DNA from: Streptomyces inusitatus
GTDB lineage: Bacteria; Actinomycetota; Actinomycetes; Streptomycetales; Streptomycetaceae
DNA: 64,000 bases
Direction of reading: 5' to 3'
Assembly (NCBI RefSeq): GCF_014651115.1
Contig: NZ_BMWG01000009.1
Span: 75,354 to 139,353 of the forward strand
Every line of letters starts with the position of its first letter. Position 1 is the first letter of the stretch. Both the position numbers and the translations under genes were made by a program. The notes below the pieces were generated by a model. The model ran no database searches. It was not told the origin of the DNA and saw only the letters and a program-made list of their open reading frames with translations. Shown piece after piece: positions 26,465 to 36,181 of the stretch.

Positions 26465-27025
26465 ATGAGCGACCAGCCGGCACGATGGACCAGGGCGACC
26501 GTCTACGCGGACATGTGGGCGGACCCGGACGACGACCCCCGCGGCGGCGAAGGGGTGAGCCGGGACGGCGAGCTCGCGACGCTTGAGGACTTTCTGGCGG
26601 ACTACCGTCTGACCCTGCGGATGAAGTGCGAGGGCCTGGCCCCGGAGCAGCTGGCCCGCCGGTCGGTCCCGCCGTCGACGATGTCGCTGCTCGGTCTGGT
26701 CCGGCATCTCGCCGAGGTCGAGAGGGACTGGCGCAACTGGCTCGGCGAGGGCGATCCGCTGCCGAAGCTCTACGGCGGGCGGGACGCCGATTTCCACGGC
26801 GCGGTCGGCGAGCGGGCGGTGGTCGACGCCGCGTTCTCCGATCTGGAGCGCGAGCAGGCCGCGACCGACGCGGCGCTGGCCGCGCACCCGGACCTGGGCG
26901 AGCGGGTGGGGAGGGACAGGACCTCGATCCGGGAGCTGATGGTGCACCGGATCGACGAGTACGCCCGGCACTGCGGCCACGCCGATCTGCTGCGCGAGTG
27001 CGTCGACGGCAGAGTGGGCCAGTGA
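26465..27025 (+). CDS. DinB/DUF664-family protein
   Basis: A 186-residue protein of the DinB-like four-helix-bundle superfamily. The pattern ATLEDFLADYRLTLRMKCEGL, then SMSLLGLVRHLAEVERDW-type helix with its conserved His, then VHRIDEYARHCGHADLLRE, gives three histidines that usually bind a divalent metal. Related proteins include bacillithiol/mycothiol-dependent S-transferases, but the specific activity is unknown. A GAATAT -10 (26452-26457) ends 7 bp before this ATG, so a leaderless start is likely. An alternative ATG at 26456 adds three residues. Confidence 0.82.
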   Translation: MSDQPARWTRATVYADMWADPDDDPRGGEGVSRDGELATLEDFLADYRLTLRMKCEGLAPEQLARRSVPPSTMSLLGLVRHLAEVERDWRNWLGEGDPLPKLYGGRDADFHGAVGERAVVDAAFSDLEREQAATDAALAAHPDLGERVGRDRTSIRELMVHRIDEYARHCGHADLLRECVDGRVGQ

Positions 27026-27028
27026 GGC

Positions 27029-27060
27029 CCCGGCGGTACGCGTGATCCCGCGCCGCCGGG
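27029..27060 (+). terminator. Hairpin after the DinB gene
   Basis: CCCGGCGG (27029-27036) and CCGCCGGG (27053-27060) are perfect inverted repeats with a 16-nt loop, just after the DinB stop. Confidence 0.35.
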
Positions 27061-27136
27061 CGGGCCCGGCCGCTACCGTGTGAGCCGCATGGGGAGTCCG
27101 GCATCCGGGCCGGACGGCGGAGAAGGGGCGCGGAGT

Positions 27137-27943
27137 ATGACGTTCACGGACTGGAAGGACCGCTCGGTCGTGGTGACCGGCGGAACGCGCGGCATCGGGA
27201 AGGGGATCGCCGAGCTCTTCGCCCGTCAGGGGGCCGCGGTCCTGCTCACCGGCCGGGACACCGGGGCCGCGCGCGCCGTCGCGGCCGAGATCGCCCGCGA
27301 CACCGGCGGCCGGGTCGTGGGAACGGGGGTGGATCTGCGGGTCCCGGAGGCCATCGACGCGATGGCGGCCGAGGCCGTGCGTCTGCACGGGGGCGTCGAC
27401 GTGCTCTGCGCGAATGCCGGGATCTTCCCCGAGAAGCCGCTGCGCGAGATGACCGCCGACGATGTGGACGAGGTCCTCGACGTCAACCTCCGCGGTGGCA
27501 TTCTCTCCGTCCGGGCCTGTCTGCCGGCGATGGAGCGCGCCGGGCGCGGCAGGATCGTTCTCACCTCCTCGATCACCGGCCCCACCACCGGGTACACGGG
27601 GTGGTCCCACTACGGCGCGAGCAAGGCGGGCCAGCTCGGTTTTCTGCGCGGCGCCGCCCTTGAGCTGGCACCGCACAACATCACCGTCAACGCCGTCCTG
27701 CCCGGCAATGTGCGCACCGAGGGTCTCGCCGGGCTGGGCGAGGAGTATCTGCGGAAGATGACCGCCGCGATCCCGCTGGGCCGTCTGGGCGAGACCTTCG
27801 ACATCGCGCACTCGGTGCTCTTCCTCGCTTCCGACGAGGCCGCCTTCATCACCGGCCAGACCCTCACCGTCGACGGGGGCCAGACCCTCCCGGAATCCCT
27901 GGACGCCTTCACTCCGGCGGCCCACGGCCCCGGGCCCCGCTGA
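27137..27943 (+). CDS. Short-chain dehydrogenase/reductase (FabG-like)
   Basis: A 268-residue NAD(P)-dependent oxidoreductase of the classical SDR family. The cofactor motif is VVVTGGTRGIGKGIAELF, the structural NAG motif is CANAGIF, and the catalytic Ser-Tyr-Lys are in VLTSSITGPT and HYGASKAGQ. The C-terminus has the usual FITGQTLTVDGGQTL. A -10-like TACCGT (27074-27079) and GAAGGGGC precede the chosen ATG. In-frame earlier starts at 27080 and 27089 would add a glycine-rich tail unlike the family. The substrate is unknown. Confidence 0.88.
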   Translation: MTFTDWKDRSVVVTGGTRGIGKGIAELFARQGAAVLLTGRDTGAARAVAAEIARDTGGRVVGTGVDLRVPEAIDAMAAEAVRLHGGVDVLCANAGIFPEKPLREMTADDVDEVLDVNLRGGILSVRACLPAMERAGRGRIVLTSSITGPTTGYTGWSHYGASKAGQLGFLRGAALELAPHNITVNAVLPGNVRTEGLAGLGEEYLRKMTAAIPLGRLGETFDIAHSVLFLASDEAAFITGQTLTVDGGQTLPESLDAFTPAAHGPGPR

Positions 27944-28045
27944 GGTGAGCAGCGCCGCCGCCGAAGAGCGGCGGTGGCGTGATCCTTCAAGACACCCCCG
28001 GACCGCCGCGCATACCGTGCCCGCAGAGCGCGGAAAGGGGCGGTC

Positions 28046-29029
28046 ATGGAGGAGTACGCGAGTGCCAAGCTGGTGGATCTGGTCCAGCGCGCGCTGACGG
28101 CGGCGGGCATCCCCGCCGTCGCGCCCAGGAGTGACGGCGCTCTGCTGCCGTTCGAGGCGAAGCGCCGGTTTCTGACCGAAGTGGCGGGCGGCCACGGGCT
28201 GTTGCCCTTGATGCGGGTCGGCTCGACGCTGGCGGTGCACCCGTCCGATCCGGCCGTCTCGGCCCTGCTGCACGCCCGCACCCCGCTCGATCTGTTCGAG
28301 CGGTGGCAGCGGCTGGAGCGGTTCACCCACTCCCGTCACCGTGTGGTGATCCGGGAGCACGGCGTACGGCGGCTGGTCGCGGAACACGTCGGCCCCCCGG
28401 GGGCGCCGCCCGACCCGGCCGAGGACGCCCTGGTACTCGGCGTGCTGACGGCGCTGCTGTCGATGTGCGGGGCCCTGGACCTCACGGTCGCCGCGGGCGA
28501 CGCACCGGTGGTCGTGTTCACGGACGGCGGCTTCGGCGTGCCGCCGCCCCAACACGGCAGCGGCCTGTGGCGCTTCACCTGGTCCGGCACGGCGCCCGCC
28601 CTGAGCGCCGGTACGGAGGACACCGGCACCGAGGACACCGGTACGGGGGAATCCGGCCGGGACGAGGTGTCGAGGACGCGCGGGCTGATCGCCGCCGATC
28701 CCGCCCGGCGGTGGACGCTCGGCGGGCTCGCCGCCGAGCTGGGGCTTCCCACCCGGAGCCTCCAGCGGCGGCTGGCGGACGCCGGGGGCTTCAGCGGAGT
28801 GCTGGGGACGGTGCGTACGGAGGTCGCCGCCGGGCTGCTCATGCGCAGCGGGCACCCCCTGAGCGTCGTCGGCTTCGCCTGCGGCTACGCGGACCAGCCC
28901 CACTTCACCCGCCATTTCAAACTCCGGACCGCCATGACGCCCGCGGTCTACCGATCGGCGTTCCGGCGGCGGACCGCCGAGGAGCACGGGGACCGGACAG
29001 CCGGACCCGCGAAGGAGAGGACTCCATGA
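28046..29029 (+). CDS. AraC-family transcriptional regulator
   Basis: A 327-residue regulator of the OruR/ArgR-like type. The N-terminal domain (about 1-190) resembles the arabinose-binding-like region of this subgroup, with AKRRFLTEVAGGHGLLPLM. A short tandem peptide repeat (GTEDTGTEDTGT) links to two AraC helix-turn-helices, WTLGGLAAELGLPTRSLQRRL and PLSVVGFACGYADQPHFTRHF. GGAAAGGGG precedes the ATG. The stop overlaps the start of an SDR gene, so it probably regulates its own operon of SDR and membrane protein. Confidence 0.87.
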   Translation: MEEYASAKLVDLVQRALTAAGIPAVAPRSDGALLPFEAKRRFLTEVAGGHGLLPLMRVGSTLAVHPSDPAVSALLHARTPLDLFERWQRLERFTHSRHRVVIREHGVRRLVAEHVGPPGAPPDPAEDALVLGVLTALLSMCGALDLTVAAGDAPVVVFTDGGFGVPPPQHGSGLWRFTWSGTAPALSAGTEDTGTEDTGTGESGRDEVSRTRGLIAADPARRWTLGGLAAELGLPTRSLQRRLADAGGFSGVLGTVRTEVAAGLLMRSGHPLSVVGFACGYADQPHFTRHFKLRTAMTPAVYRSAFRRRTAEEHGDRTAGPAKERTP

Positions 29030-29775
29030 ATCTCACCGGCAGAACGGTTCTCGTCACGGGCGGCACCCGTGGCATCGGCCGGGCCCTGACCCGGCGGCTG
29101 GTCGCACTCGACGCCCATGTGGTGGCCGTGGGCCGTGACCCCGACGGGCTCGCGCGGCTCGGGGCCGAGTACGGCGACCGGGTGTCGGCCGAGGCGCTGG
29201 ACCTCTCGGACCCCGAGGCCGTCGGCGATTTCGCCGACGGGCTGCCCGGCCGTCACCCCGCGCTCTCCGTGGTCATCAACAACGCCGGGGTGCAGAACCT
29301 CAGCGACTTCCTGACCGCCGACCCCCGCGACACCCGGACGGTGCTGCGCCGGGAGCTGGCCGTCAATCTGGACGCCGTCATCACGCTCTCCACGGGCCTG
29401 CTCCCCCATCTCCGGGACCGGCCATCGGCCGCGATCGTCAACATCAGCAGCGGGCTGGCCATCGTTCCCAAACCCTCGGCGCCCGTGTACTGCGCCGCCA
29501 AGTCGGCGGTCCGGACCTTCACCCGGGCGCTGCGCTACCAGTGCGAGGACTCCGCGCCCCAGATCCGGGTGATCGACGCGATCCTCCCGCTCGTCGACAC
29601 CGACATGACCGCCGGCCGGGGCCGGGGCAAGATCAGTGCGGCCGAGACGGCGCGGGCGGTCCTGGAGGGCGTCCGCCGCGAGCGGACGGAGATCTATGTC
29701 GGCAAGGCGCGCTTTCTGCCCGCCCTGATGCGGATCTCCCCCTCGCTCGGCCACCGCGCGCTGCGGCATGGCTGA
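29026..29775 (+). CDS. Short-chain dehydrogenase (DltE-like)
   Basis: A 249-residue SDR. The cofactor site is VLVTGGTRGIGRALTRRL, the NAG motif is NNAGVQNL, and the catalytic Ser-Tyr-Lys are in VNISSGLAIVP and YCAAKSAV. The overall form resembles DltE-type reductases of unknown substrate. AAGGAGAGG precedes the ATG, which overlaps the AraC stop by ATGA. The 3-prime end overlaps the next gene by 8 bp. Confidence 0.88.
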   Translation: MNLTGRTVLVTGGTRGIGRALTRRLVALDAHVVAVGRDPDGLARLGAEYGDRVSAEALDLSDPEAVGDFADGLPGRHPALSVVINNAGVQNLSDFLTADPRDTRTVLRRELAVNLDAVITLSTGLLPHLRDRPSAAIVNISSGLAIVPKPSAPVYCAAKSAVRTFTRALRYQCEDSAPQIRVIDAILPLVDTDMTAGRGRGKISAAETARAVLEGVRRERTEIYVGKARFLPALMRISPSLGHRALRHG

Positions 29776-30505
29776 CGCCCCGGCCCCGGCCCCCACCCCG
29801 GCTCCCGCTCCCGCGCCCGCCGCCGCTCCTCGCGGCCCGGCCGCTCGTACCGTACGCACCCTGATACGGCTCGACCGCGCCGCGCACCGGCGATGGTTCC
29901 TGCCGGCGCTCGCCGTCTTCCCGCTCGGGGACTACGCGCTGCCGTTCCTCCCCAACCAGATGCTGCTCATGGGGGTCCCCGCGCTCCACCCCCGGCGCTG
30001 GCGGGCGATCGCCCTGACCTTCGTCATCGCGTCCGCCGCGGGCGCGTTCCTGACGGCGACCGCCGTCCAGAGCGCCGGGCCCCGGCTGCTGGACGCCCTC
30101 GGGCTGCCCGCTCCCGGCCTCGGCGGGCTGAGCGAGGCCGGCGGGACGGTCACCCGGTACGGCGTCTGGGCCCTGGTCCTTCTCGCGCTCCTGCCGTGGA
30201 CGCCCCGGGCGACCGTTCTGGTGTGCGCGCTGGCGGGCGTGCCGCCCTGGACCATCGCACTCGCCGTACTGGCGGGCCGTCCGCTGCCCGTCGCGCTTCT
30301 CGCCGCCGCCGGGGCGAGAGCGCCTCATCTGCTGCGGCGCTTCCGCCGGGTCGACCGGGTGCTGACGGAGGTCGAGGCCCGCCGTGCGACCCCGGCCGGG
30401 CGGCCCGTCAAGGGGTCCGACGCACCGCCCCCACCTGCGGAATGTCCACCTGCTGACACTCCGGTCCCGAAATCCGGGCAGCGAAACCCTTGCGGTGACG
30501 ATTAG
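29768..30505 (+). CDS. DedA/VTT-like membrane protein
   Basis: A 245-residue membrane protein. A proline-alanine repeat of about 20 residues opens the protein. Four to five hydrophobic helices follow, with LPALAVFPLGDYALPFLPNQ, then a loop TRYGVWALVLLALLPWTPRA that recalls the conserved half-loop of DedA/YqaA-type transporters. The C-terminus is a charged, proline-rich tail. Translation is coupled to the SDR. Its TAG stop lies inside the iron box of the next operon. The function is unknown; lipid or metabolite transport is possible. Confidence 0.6.
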   Translation: MADAPAPAPTPAPAPAPAAAPRGPAARTVRTLIRLDRAAHRRWFLPALAVFPLGDYALPFLPNQMLLMGVPALHPRRWRAIALTFVIASAAGAFLTATAVQSAGPRLLDALGLPAPGLGGLSEAGGTVTRYGVWALVLLALLPWTPRATVLVCALAGVPPWTIALAVLAGRPLPVALLAAAGARAPHLLRRFRRVDRVLTEVEARRATPAGRPVKGSDAPPPPAECPPADTPVPKSGQRNPCGDD

Positions 30506-30520
30506 GCGAGCCTTACGATT
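30490..30520 (+). promoter_or_regulatory. Promoter overlapped by an IdeR/DmdR-like iron box
   Basis: TTGCGG (30490-30495) and TACGAT (30514-30519) are separated by 18 bp. TTAGGCGAGCCTTACGATT (30502-30520) covers the spacer and the -10, and matches about 14 of 19 positions of the actinobacterial iron-box consensus TWAGGTWAGSCTWACCTWA. Repression when iron is sufficient is inferred. It precedes the GltB-like, CysJ-like and HemS-like operon. Confidence 0.6.
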
Positions 30521-30607
30521 CACATTCACACCCTCGGGGCTCGGCCGTCACACCGGCCTGCCCGCGGCGAGCGCTTCACCGACGCAGCCTGGCCGTCCGC
30601 TGCCGGT

Positions 30608-33600
30608 ATGTATTTCGCTGACAGGATCCATGTGAACCACTCCCCCTTCGGGCTCTACAGCCCTGCCCTCGACCACAGTGACTGCGGAGTCGGCTTCATC
30701 ACCCGTCTCGACGGGACGCCGAGCCACGACGTCATCCTCAAGGGCGACGAAGCTCTCCGCACCATCCCGCACCGCGGCGGCAAGTCCGCCGAGGGCGTCG
30801 GCGACGGCGCGGGCGTGAGCGTCGATCTGTCGGTGGAGTTCTTCGACGCCATCACCGGCGAGAAGCTGCGCGCCGGGCACTTCGGTGTCGCGAACTGCTT
30901 CGTGCCGGGCGACGACGGCCGCCGCGACGGCGCGGTGGACCTCGTCGGCCGGAGCATCGCCGAGCAGGGGTTCGAGGTTCTGCTGGTCCGCGACGTCCCG
31001 GTGGATCACAGCGTCGCCTGTCCCGAGGCGGAGCGCTACCAGCTTCCCATCGTGCAGTGGGTCTTCCGCGCGCCCGAGAGCTGGGAGCGGGGTGACGTCG
31101 ACGCGGCCGCCAACCGCGCGCTGCTCGCCGTCGAGGCCGCCGCCTACGCCGAGGACGCGTACGCCGGGCTGTACCCGCTCTCCCTGAGCGCGCGGACCCA
31201 GGTGCTCAAGGGACGGCTCAACTCCGGCGAGGTCATCGGCTACTTCCGCGACCTCGGCGACCCGGCGCACTCCGTCCGGTCGCTCTACTTCCACACCCGG
31301 TTCTCCACGAACACCGAGCCGCACCCGACCATGGCGCAGCCGTTCCGCCTCATGGCGCACAACGGCGAGCTGAACACCGACCGCAAGAACCGTCTCTCCG
31401 ACGAGGCCCTCGCCCGCGCCCGCACCCGCAGCATCGTGCGTCCGCCGGGGCAGTCGGACTCCAGCCGGCTCGACCAGACCCTCCAGAGCCGGGTGTTCGA
31501 CGACGGTCTGGACATCGTCGAGGCCGTCGTGTCGCTCATGCCGCCCGCGTGGGAGAACGACCGCACCCTGCCCGACTCCGTGCGGGACATGCTGGAGTAC
31601 TTCTCGCTGTACGAGGAGAAGAACGACGGCCCGGCGGCCGTGATCTTCAGCGACGGGGACGTCATCGGCGCGCGGCTCGACCGGCTCGGTCTGCGCCCGC
31701 TGCGCACCGTCGAGACCGCCGAGTACCTCATGGTGGCGTCGGAGGCCGGCCAGGTCGCCTTCCCCGACGACGAGGTCGTGCACCGGGGCCGCATCGAGGC
31801 AGGCGGCATGCTCGTCGTCGACCACCGCACCGGCGACCGGATGCGCACCCGCGAGGTGCTCGACGCCCTCGCCGCGCGCCGCCCGTACTCCGAGCTGCTC
31901 ACCGCGGCCCGGGTGAACCTGGACGACCTGCCCGCGCCGGACTACCAGCGCGGCACGACGACGCTCGGGTACGACGGCGATCTGACGCCGGCCGGCCGGT
32001 ACGTGGCGTACTCGCTGAACCAGGAGAGCTTCCGGTTCATGCTCGACCCGATGCTCGCCAACGGCTCCGAGCGGATCTCCGCGATGGGCTACGGCAATGC
32101 CATCAACGCGCTCAGCGACACCGAGGGCGGCATGGCGAAGTACTTCTCGCAGCGCTTCGCCCAGGTGACGAACCCGCCGCTCGACAGCATCCGTGAGGCC
32201 GACGGCATGAGCATGCGGGTCGCTCTCGGCCCGAAGCCCGACGGCACCGGGAGCACCGGAATCGCCGGAAGCCGGCAGCTCGTGCTCTCCTCACCCGTGC
32301 TCGGACACCTCGACATGGTCCGGCTGCGCGACCAGCGGATCGTGCCGCTGAAGCGGTTCGCCATGCTCTACACCCCGGTGACCGGCGACGAGAGCGCGAA
32401 CGCCGACGCGCTCCGCTCCGCGCTCGAACTGCTCTGCGACGACGTCGAGCGGTTCGCCGCGGAGGGCGGTGGCATCGCGCTCCTCAGCGACCGGGCGGTC
32501 TCCTCGGCGCGCGCGCCGCTGCCGGTGATCCTCGCCGTCGCGGCGGTGAACCAGCGCCTCATCGAGACCGGGCTGCGCCTGCGCGCCTCGATCGTGGCGG
32601 AGAGCGGCCAGCTGGCCTCCTCGCACCATGTGGCGACCGCGCTCGGTTTCGGCGCGTCGGCGGTCTACAGCCTCAGCGCGCGGCTGCGCGCCGAGGAGAA
32701 GCACCCGAGCGCCCCCGCGCCCGCGGGCGAGATCACCGAGACCGACCGGGCGCTGGCGAGGTTCCGCAAGGCGGCCGAGAAGTCGCTCGCCAAGACCATG
32801 GGCCGCGTCGGGCTGTGCACCGCCGAGAGCTACATCGGCGGCGAGTTCTTCGAGCCGAACTACCTCGACACCCGCGACGACGTGTTCGCGCGGATCTTCC
32901 CGCACATGGACGCCCCGGTCGGCGGTGTCGGCTTCGCCCGGATCGCTCAGACCACGACGGAGTGGCACGAGCGGGCCCGTACGGTGGAGACCGAGCAGCA
33001 GATCCCGCTGCTCGGCCTCTTCAAGGAGCGGTCGGACGGCGCCGGGCACTCGTTCGGCGTCACGGCCGTGCGCGGCTTCGGCGGTATGACCGAGGAGCGG
33101 CCGGAGTTCGGCCGGCCGGACGACTCGGAGGCGCTCCGCCTCCTCACGCTCGGCCAGCTCGACGACGCGTTCGGCATCACCGACGCCGCGTACCGCAACA
33201 CCGGGTACGACGCGCTCAGCGACGCCGAGATCGACGCGTTCCACATCACCCCCGGATACCGCGCCTTCCTGCGGACCACGCGCGAGGAGCGCCTCCGCCG
33301 CCCGGCCGCGCTCCGCGATGTGCTGGCGCTGCCCGCCGATGTCGCGGGGCTGCGCACCCCGGAGGACTTCGCCCGCGAACTCGGCCGCTTCTGCCCCGAG
33401 GGCAACGCGAGCATCACGGTCCGCGGTGTGGTCACGACCGCCTCCGGGACGGACGGCGACACGGGCGCGGTGACGGCCCGGCTGAGCCTGCTCTCCCCCG
33501 GCCCCGACGGCGCGGAGCGGCACGCCGCGCTCGCCGAGGGGCTCGCGCTCGCCCACCCGGGCCAGGTCGAGACGGCGGGGGCGGACGCCGACGGTGTCGT

Positions 33601-36181
33601 CGTCACCGCCTCCGGCGACGCGGCCCGGCTGCTCGCGCTGCTGACGGGCGCGCCCGAGAGCGTGCCGCTCGACGAGGTGCAGCCCGCGCACGAGATCACC
33701 CGCGCGCTCGCCTCCGGCGCGATGAGCCACGGCGCGCTCGTGGCGACCGCCCACGAGGCCGTCGCGCACGGGACGAACATGGTCGGCGGCATGTCGAACA
33801 GCGGTGAGGGCGGCGAGCACCACTCCCGGTACGGCACCATCCGCGGCTCCCGGATCAAGCAGTTCGCGTCCGGCCGGTTCGGGATCTGGGCGGGCTATCT
33901 CGCCGACCCGATGCTGGAGGAGCTGGAGATCAAGATCGGCCAGGGCGCGAAGCCCGGCGAGGGCGGCCAGCTGCCCGCGCCGAAGGTCACCGTCGACATC
34001 GCGGCGGCGCGCGGCGGCACCCCGGGCATCGAGCTGATCTCCCCGCCGCCGCACCACGACACGTACTCGATCGAGGACCTCGCGCAGCTCATCCACGACT
34101 GCAAGGCCGCGCGGGTGCGGGTCATCGTGAAGCTCGTGTCCTCCGAGGGCATCGGCACCATCGCGGTCGGCGTCGCCAAGGCGGGCGCGGACGTGATCAA
34201 TGTCGCCGGGAACACCGGCGGCACCGGCGCGGCCGCCGTCACCAGCCTCAAGTACGCCGGGCGGTCGGCGGAGATCGGCGTCGCCGAGGTGCACCAGGCG
34301 CTCGTCGCCAACGGGCTCCGGCAGAAGGTCACCCTGCGCTGCTCCGGCGCGCACCAGACCGGCGGCGACGTCGTCACCTCGGCGCTGCTCGGGGGCGACA
34401 GCTTCGAGTTCGGCACGACCGCGCTCATGATGCTCGGCTGCGTCATGGCGAAGAACTGCAATGTGAAGTGCCCCGCCGGGCTCACCACGAACGCCGAGGC
34501 CTTCGAGGGCGACCCGCGCGCGCTGGCGCAGTACCTGCTCAATATCGCGCACGACGTCCGGCAGATCCTCGGCCGTCTCGGGCTGCGTTCCCTGCGCGAC
34601 GCCCGGGGGCGCACCGATCTGCTCCAGCTTCTCGACCACCCGGCGAGCGTGGGACGCCTCGACGTCCGCAGGCTGCTCACCCGTGTGCCGGAGAAGATCG
34701 TCGAGAACCCGGAGTACCTGGAGAAGGACTTCACCACCGACGACGCCCTCATCGAGCGCGTCCGCGCCGCGCTCGTCGACCGGCGGGAGCCCGCCGCGCT
34801 CATCGAGGGCATCCGCCTCGGCAACAGCGACAAGTCGGTCGGCGGACAGCTCGGCATCGATGTCGAGCGGCTCCTCAACCACGAGCTGAGCGCCGCCGAC
34901 CTCGCGGGCGCGCCCGCGATCACGGCCGACGACCGGGGCCGCCGCCGTCTCGCCGACGGCGCCGTCCGTATCCGCACCAGCGGTTCGGCCGGTCAGTCGT
35001 ACGGTGTGTTCTGCAACGACGGCATCACGCTGGAGCACACCGGCACCGCGAACGACGGTGTCGGCAAGAGCCAGAGCGGCGGGCGGATCATCGTCCGCGC
35101 CCCGGGCGGCGGCAGCGCCGAACGCGGCGGCAATGTGCTCATCGGGAACTTCGCGCTGTTCGGCGCGACCGGCGGCCGGACGTTCGTCGAGGGGGAGGCG
35201 GGCGACCGGTTCGCCGTGCGGAACTCCGGCTCGACCGCGGTCGTGGAGGGCCTCGGCGACTTCGGCTGCGAGTACATGACCGGCGGCACCGTGCTCAACC
35301 TGGGCGGCTTCGGCAAGGGCCTCGGCAACGGCATGAGCGGCGGGTTCCTGTACCAGTACGACCCGACGGGCGAGGTGCGCGACCGGGTCAGCGCCGACTC
35401 ACTCCTGGTGTTCCCGGTGACCGACACCGAGCACGGGGCCTTCCACGAGGAGGCCGTCCGGCTGCTCCTGGAGTGGCACCTGGCCGCCACCGGCTCGCGG
35501 CTCGCGGCCCGGCTGCTGGAGAACTGGGCGAGTGAGCGGGAGCATGTGTACTGCGGGATGCCCCGCTCGCTGCTGCTGTACCAGGACGCCTCCGAGATCC
35601 TCGCCGCGGCGACCCGCTCCGAGCTGCTCGACGAGCTGGCGACCTCGACCGCGACGGACAAGCTCCGCGCCTTCAAGGTCGACTACCGCGACCGCCGCAC
35701 CGTGCTCGGCGGCCGTGCCCCGGCACTCGGCGACCAGGGCGGCGACGGCATGTTCTCGCTGCTCTCCTCGTACACGGTGCTCGGCGTCGCGCAGGACCTC
35801 GCCCTCAAGCGGGTGCCCGGGGCGACGGGCCTGGACGACCCCCGGGTCGCCGACGCGGTCCGCAATCTGGTGCTCACCGAGGACTTCCTCGTCAAGCAGC
35901 GCGTCGTGAAGTATCTGCGCGGAGCGCTGGAGCGGTTCGACGACGACGAACTGGCGACGCTCATCGCGATCAAGCGTCTCGACGACTACAAGCACGCGCT
36001 GAGGCAGCGGAACAACCTGAGTGTGGACGCTCCCGGCACCTACGGCTGGATCGTCCACCAGAACACGAAGAACGCGGGCCGCGTCCGAGCCGCCCGATTC
36101 GACGAACTGCTCGCGACCGCGGCCTTCGAGGACATCGCGCGCCGCGCCCCGCAGGCCCCGACCGAGGCGGTGACCGCGTGA
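30608..36181 (+). CDS. Glutamate synthase large-subunit-like protein, enlarged, with no GltD partner
   Basis: A 1857-residue GltB-like protein; usual GltB is about 1500. A class II amidotransferase domain begins at Cys26 (SDCGVGF) and has HTRFSTNTEPHPTMAQPF and MAHNGELNT. A central domain carries SERISAMGYGNAINALS and QVTNPPLDSIREAD. An FMN domain carries NSGEGGEHHSRYGTIRGSR (about 1063) and ELISPPPHHDTYSIEDLAQ. Iron-sulfur cysteines are 1278, 1284 and 1288 (C-x5-C-x3-C; usual spacing C-x5-C-x4-C). A GXGXG helix domain follows, then about 200 extra residues of no known domain. GTG at 30632, behind AGGA, is an alternative start. The reductase partner is probably the next gene. Making glutamate from 2-oxoglutarate and glutamine is the family reaction, but the true product is uncertain. 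Confidence 0.85.
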   Translation: MYFADRIHVNHSPFGLYSPALDHSDCGVGFITRLDGTPSHDVILKGDEALRTIPHRGGKSAEGVGDGAGVSVDLSVEFFDAITGEKLRAGHFGVANCFVPGDDGRRDGAVDLVGRSIAEQGFEVLLVRDVPVDHSVACPEAERYQLPIVQWVFRAPESWERGDVDAAANRALLAVEAAAYAEDAYAGLYPLSLSARTQVLKGRLNSGEVIGYFRDLGDPAHSVRSLYFHTRFSTNTEPHPTMAQPFRLMAHNGELNTDRKNRLSDEALARARTRSIVRPPGQSDSSRLDQTLQSRVFDDGLDIVEAVVSLMPPAWENDRTLPDSVRDMLEYFSLYEEKNDGPAAVIFSDGDVIGARLDRLGLRPLRTVETAEYLMVASEAGQVAFPDDEVVHRGRIEAGGMLVVDHRTGDRMRTREVLDALAARRPYSELLTAARVNLDDLPAPDYQRGTTTLGYDGDLTPAGRYVAYSLNQESFRFMLDPMLANGSERISAMGYGNAINALSDTEGGMAKYFSQRFAQVTNPPLDSIREADGMSMRVALGPKPDGTGSTGIAGSRQLVLSSPVLGHLDMVRLRDQRIVPLKRFAMLYTPVTGDESANADALRSALELLCDDVERFAAEGGGIALLSDRAVSSARAPLPVILAVAAVNQRLIETGLRLRASIVAESGQLASSHHVATALGFGASAVYSLSARLRAEEKHPSAPAPAGEITETDRALARFRKAAEKSLAKTMGRVGLCTAESYIGGEFFEPNYLDTRDDVFARIFPHMDAPVGGVGFARIAQTTTEWHERARTVETEQQIPLLGLFKERSDGAGHSFGVTAVRGFGGMTEERPEFGRPDDSEALRLLTLGQLDDAFGITDAAYRNTGYDALSDAEIDAFHITPGYRAFLRTTREERLRRPAALRDVLALPADVAGLRTPEDFARELGRFCPEGNASITVRGVVTTASGTDGDTGAVTARLSLLSPGPDGAERHAALAEGLALAHPGQVETAGADADGVVVTASGDAARLLALLTGAPESVPLDEVQPAHEITRALASGAMSHGALVATAHEAVAHGTNMVGGMSNSGEGGEHHSRYGTIRGSRIKQFASGRFGIWAGYLADPMLEELEIKIGQGAKPGEGGQLPAPKVTVDIAAARGGTPGIELISPPPHHDTYSIEDLAQLIHDCKAARVRVIVKLVSSEGIGTIAVGVAKAGADVINVAGNTGGTGAAAVTSLKYAGRSAEIGVAEVHQALVANGLRQKVTLRCSGAHQTGGDVVTSALLGGDSFEFGTTALMMLGCVMAKNCNVKCPAGLTTNAEAFEGDPRALAQYLLNIAHDVRQILGRLGLRSLRDARGRTDLLQLLDHPASVGRLDVRRLLTRVPEKIVENPEYLEKDFTTDDALIERVRAALVDRREPAALIEGIRLGNSDKSVGGQLGIDVERLLNHELSAADLAGAPAITADDRGRRRLADGAVRIRTSGSAGQSYGVFCNDGITLEHTGTANDGVGKSQSGGRIIVRAPGGGSAERGGNVLIGNFALFGATGGRTFVEGEAGDRFAVRNSGSTAVVEGLGDFGCEYMTGGTVLNLGGFGKGLGNGMSGGFLYQYDPTGEVRDRVSADSLLVFPVTDTEHGAFHEEAVRLLLEWHLAATGSRLAARLLENWASEREHVYCGMPRSLLLYQDASEILAAATRSELLDELATSTATDKLRAFKVDYRDRRTVLGGRAPALGDQGGDGMFSLLSSYTVLGVAQDLALKRVPGATGLDDPRVADAVRNLVLTEDFLVKQRVVKYLRGALERFDDDELATLIAIKRLDDYKHALRQRNNLSVDAPGTYGWIVHQNTKNAGRVRAARFDELLATAAFEDIARRAPQAPTEAVTA

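Noticed and set aside
32291-35038. A 915-residue frame antisense to the GltB-like gene
   Set aside because: The sense strand shows continuous GltB domains. The antisense product is His/Arg/Asp-rich without motifs.
30608-36181. Assignment as the housekeeping gltB of a gltBD pair
   Set aside because: No gltD follows, the protein is about 350 residues too long, and the iron-sulfur cysteine spacing differs.
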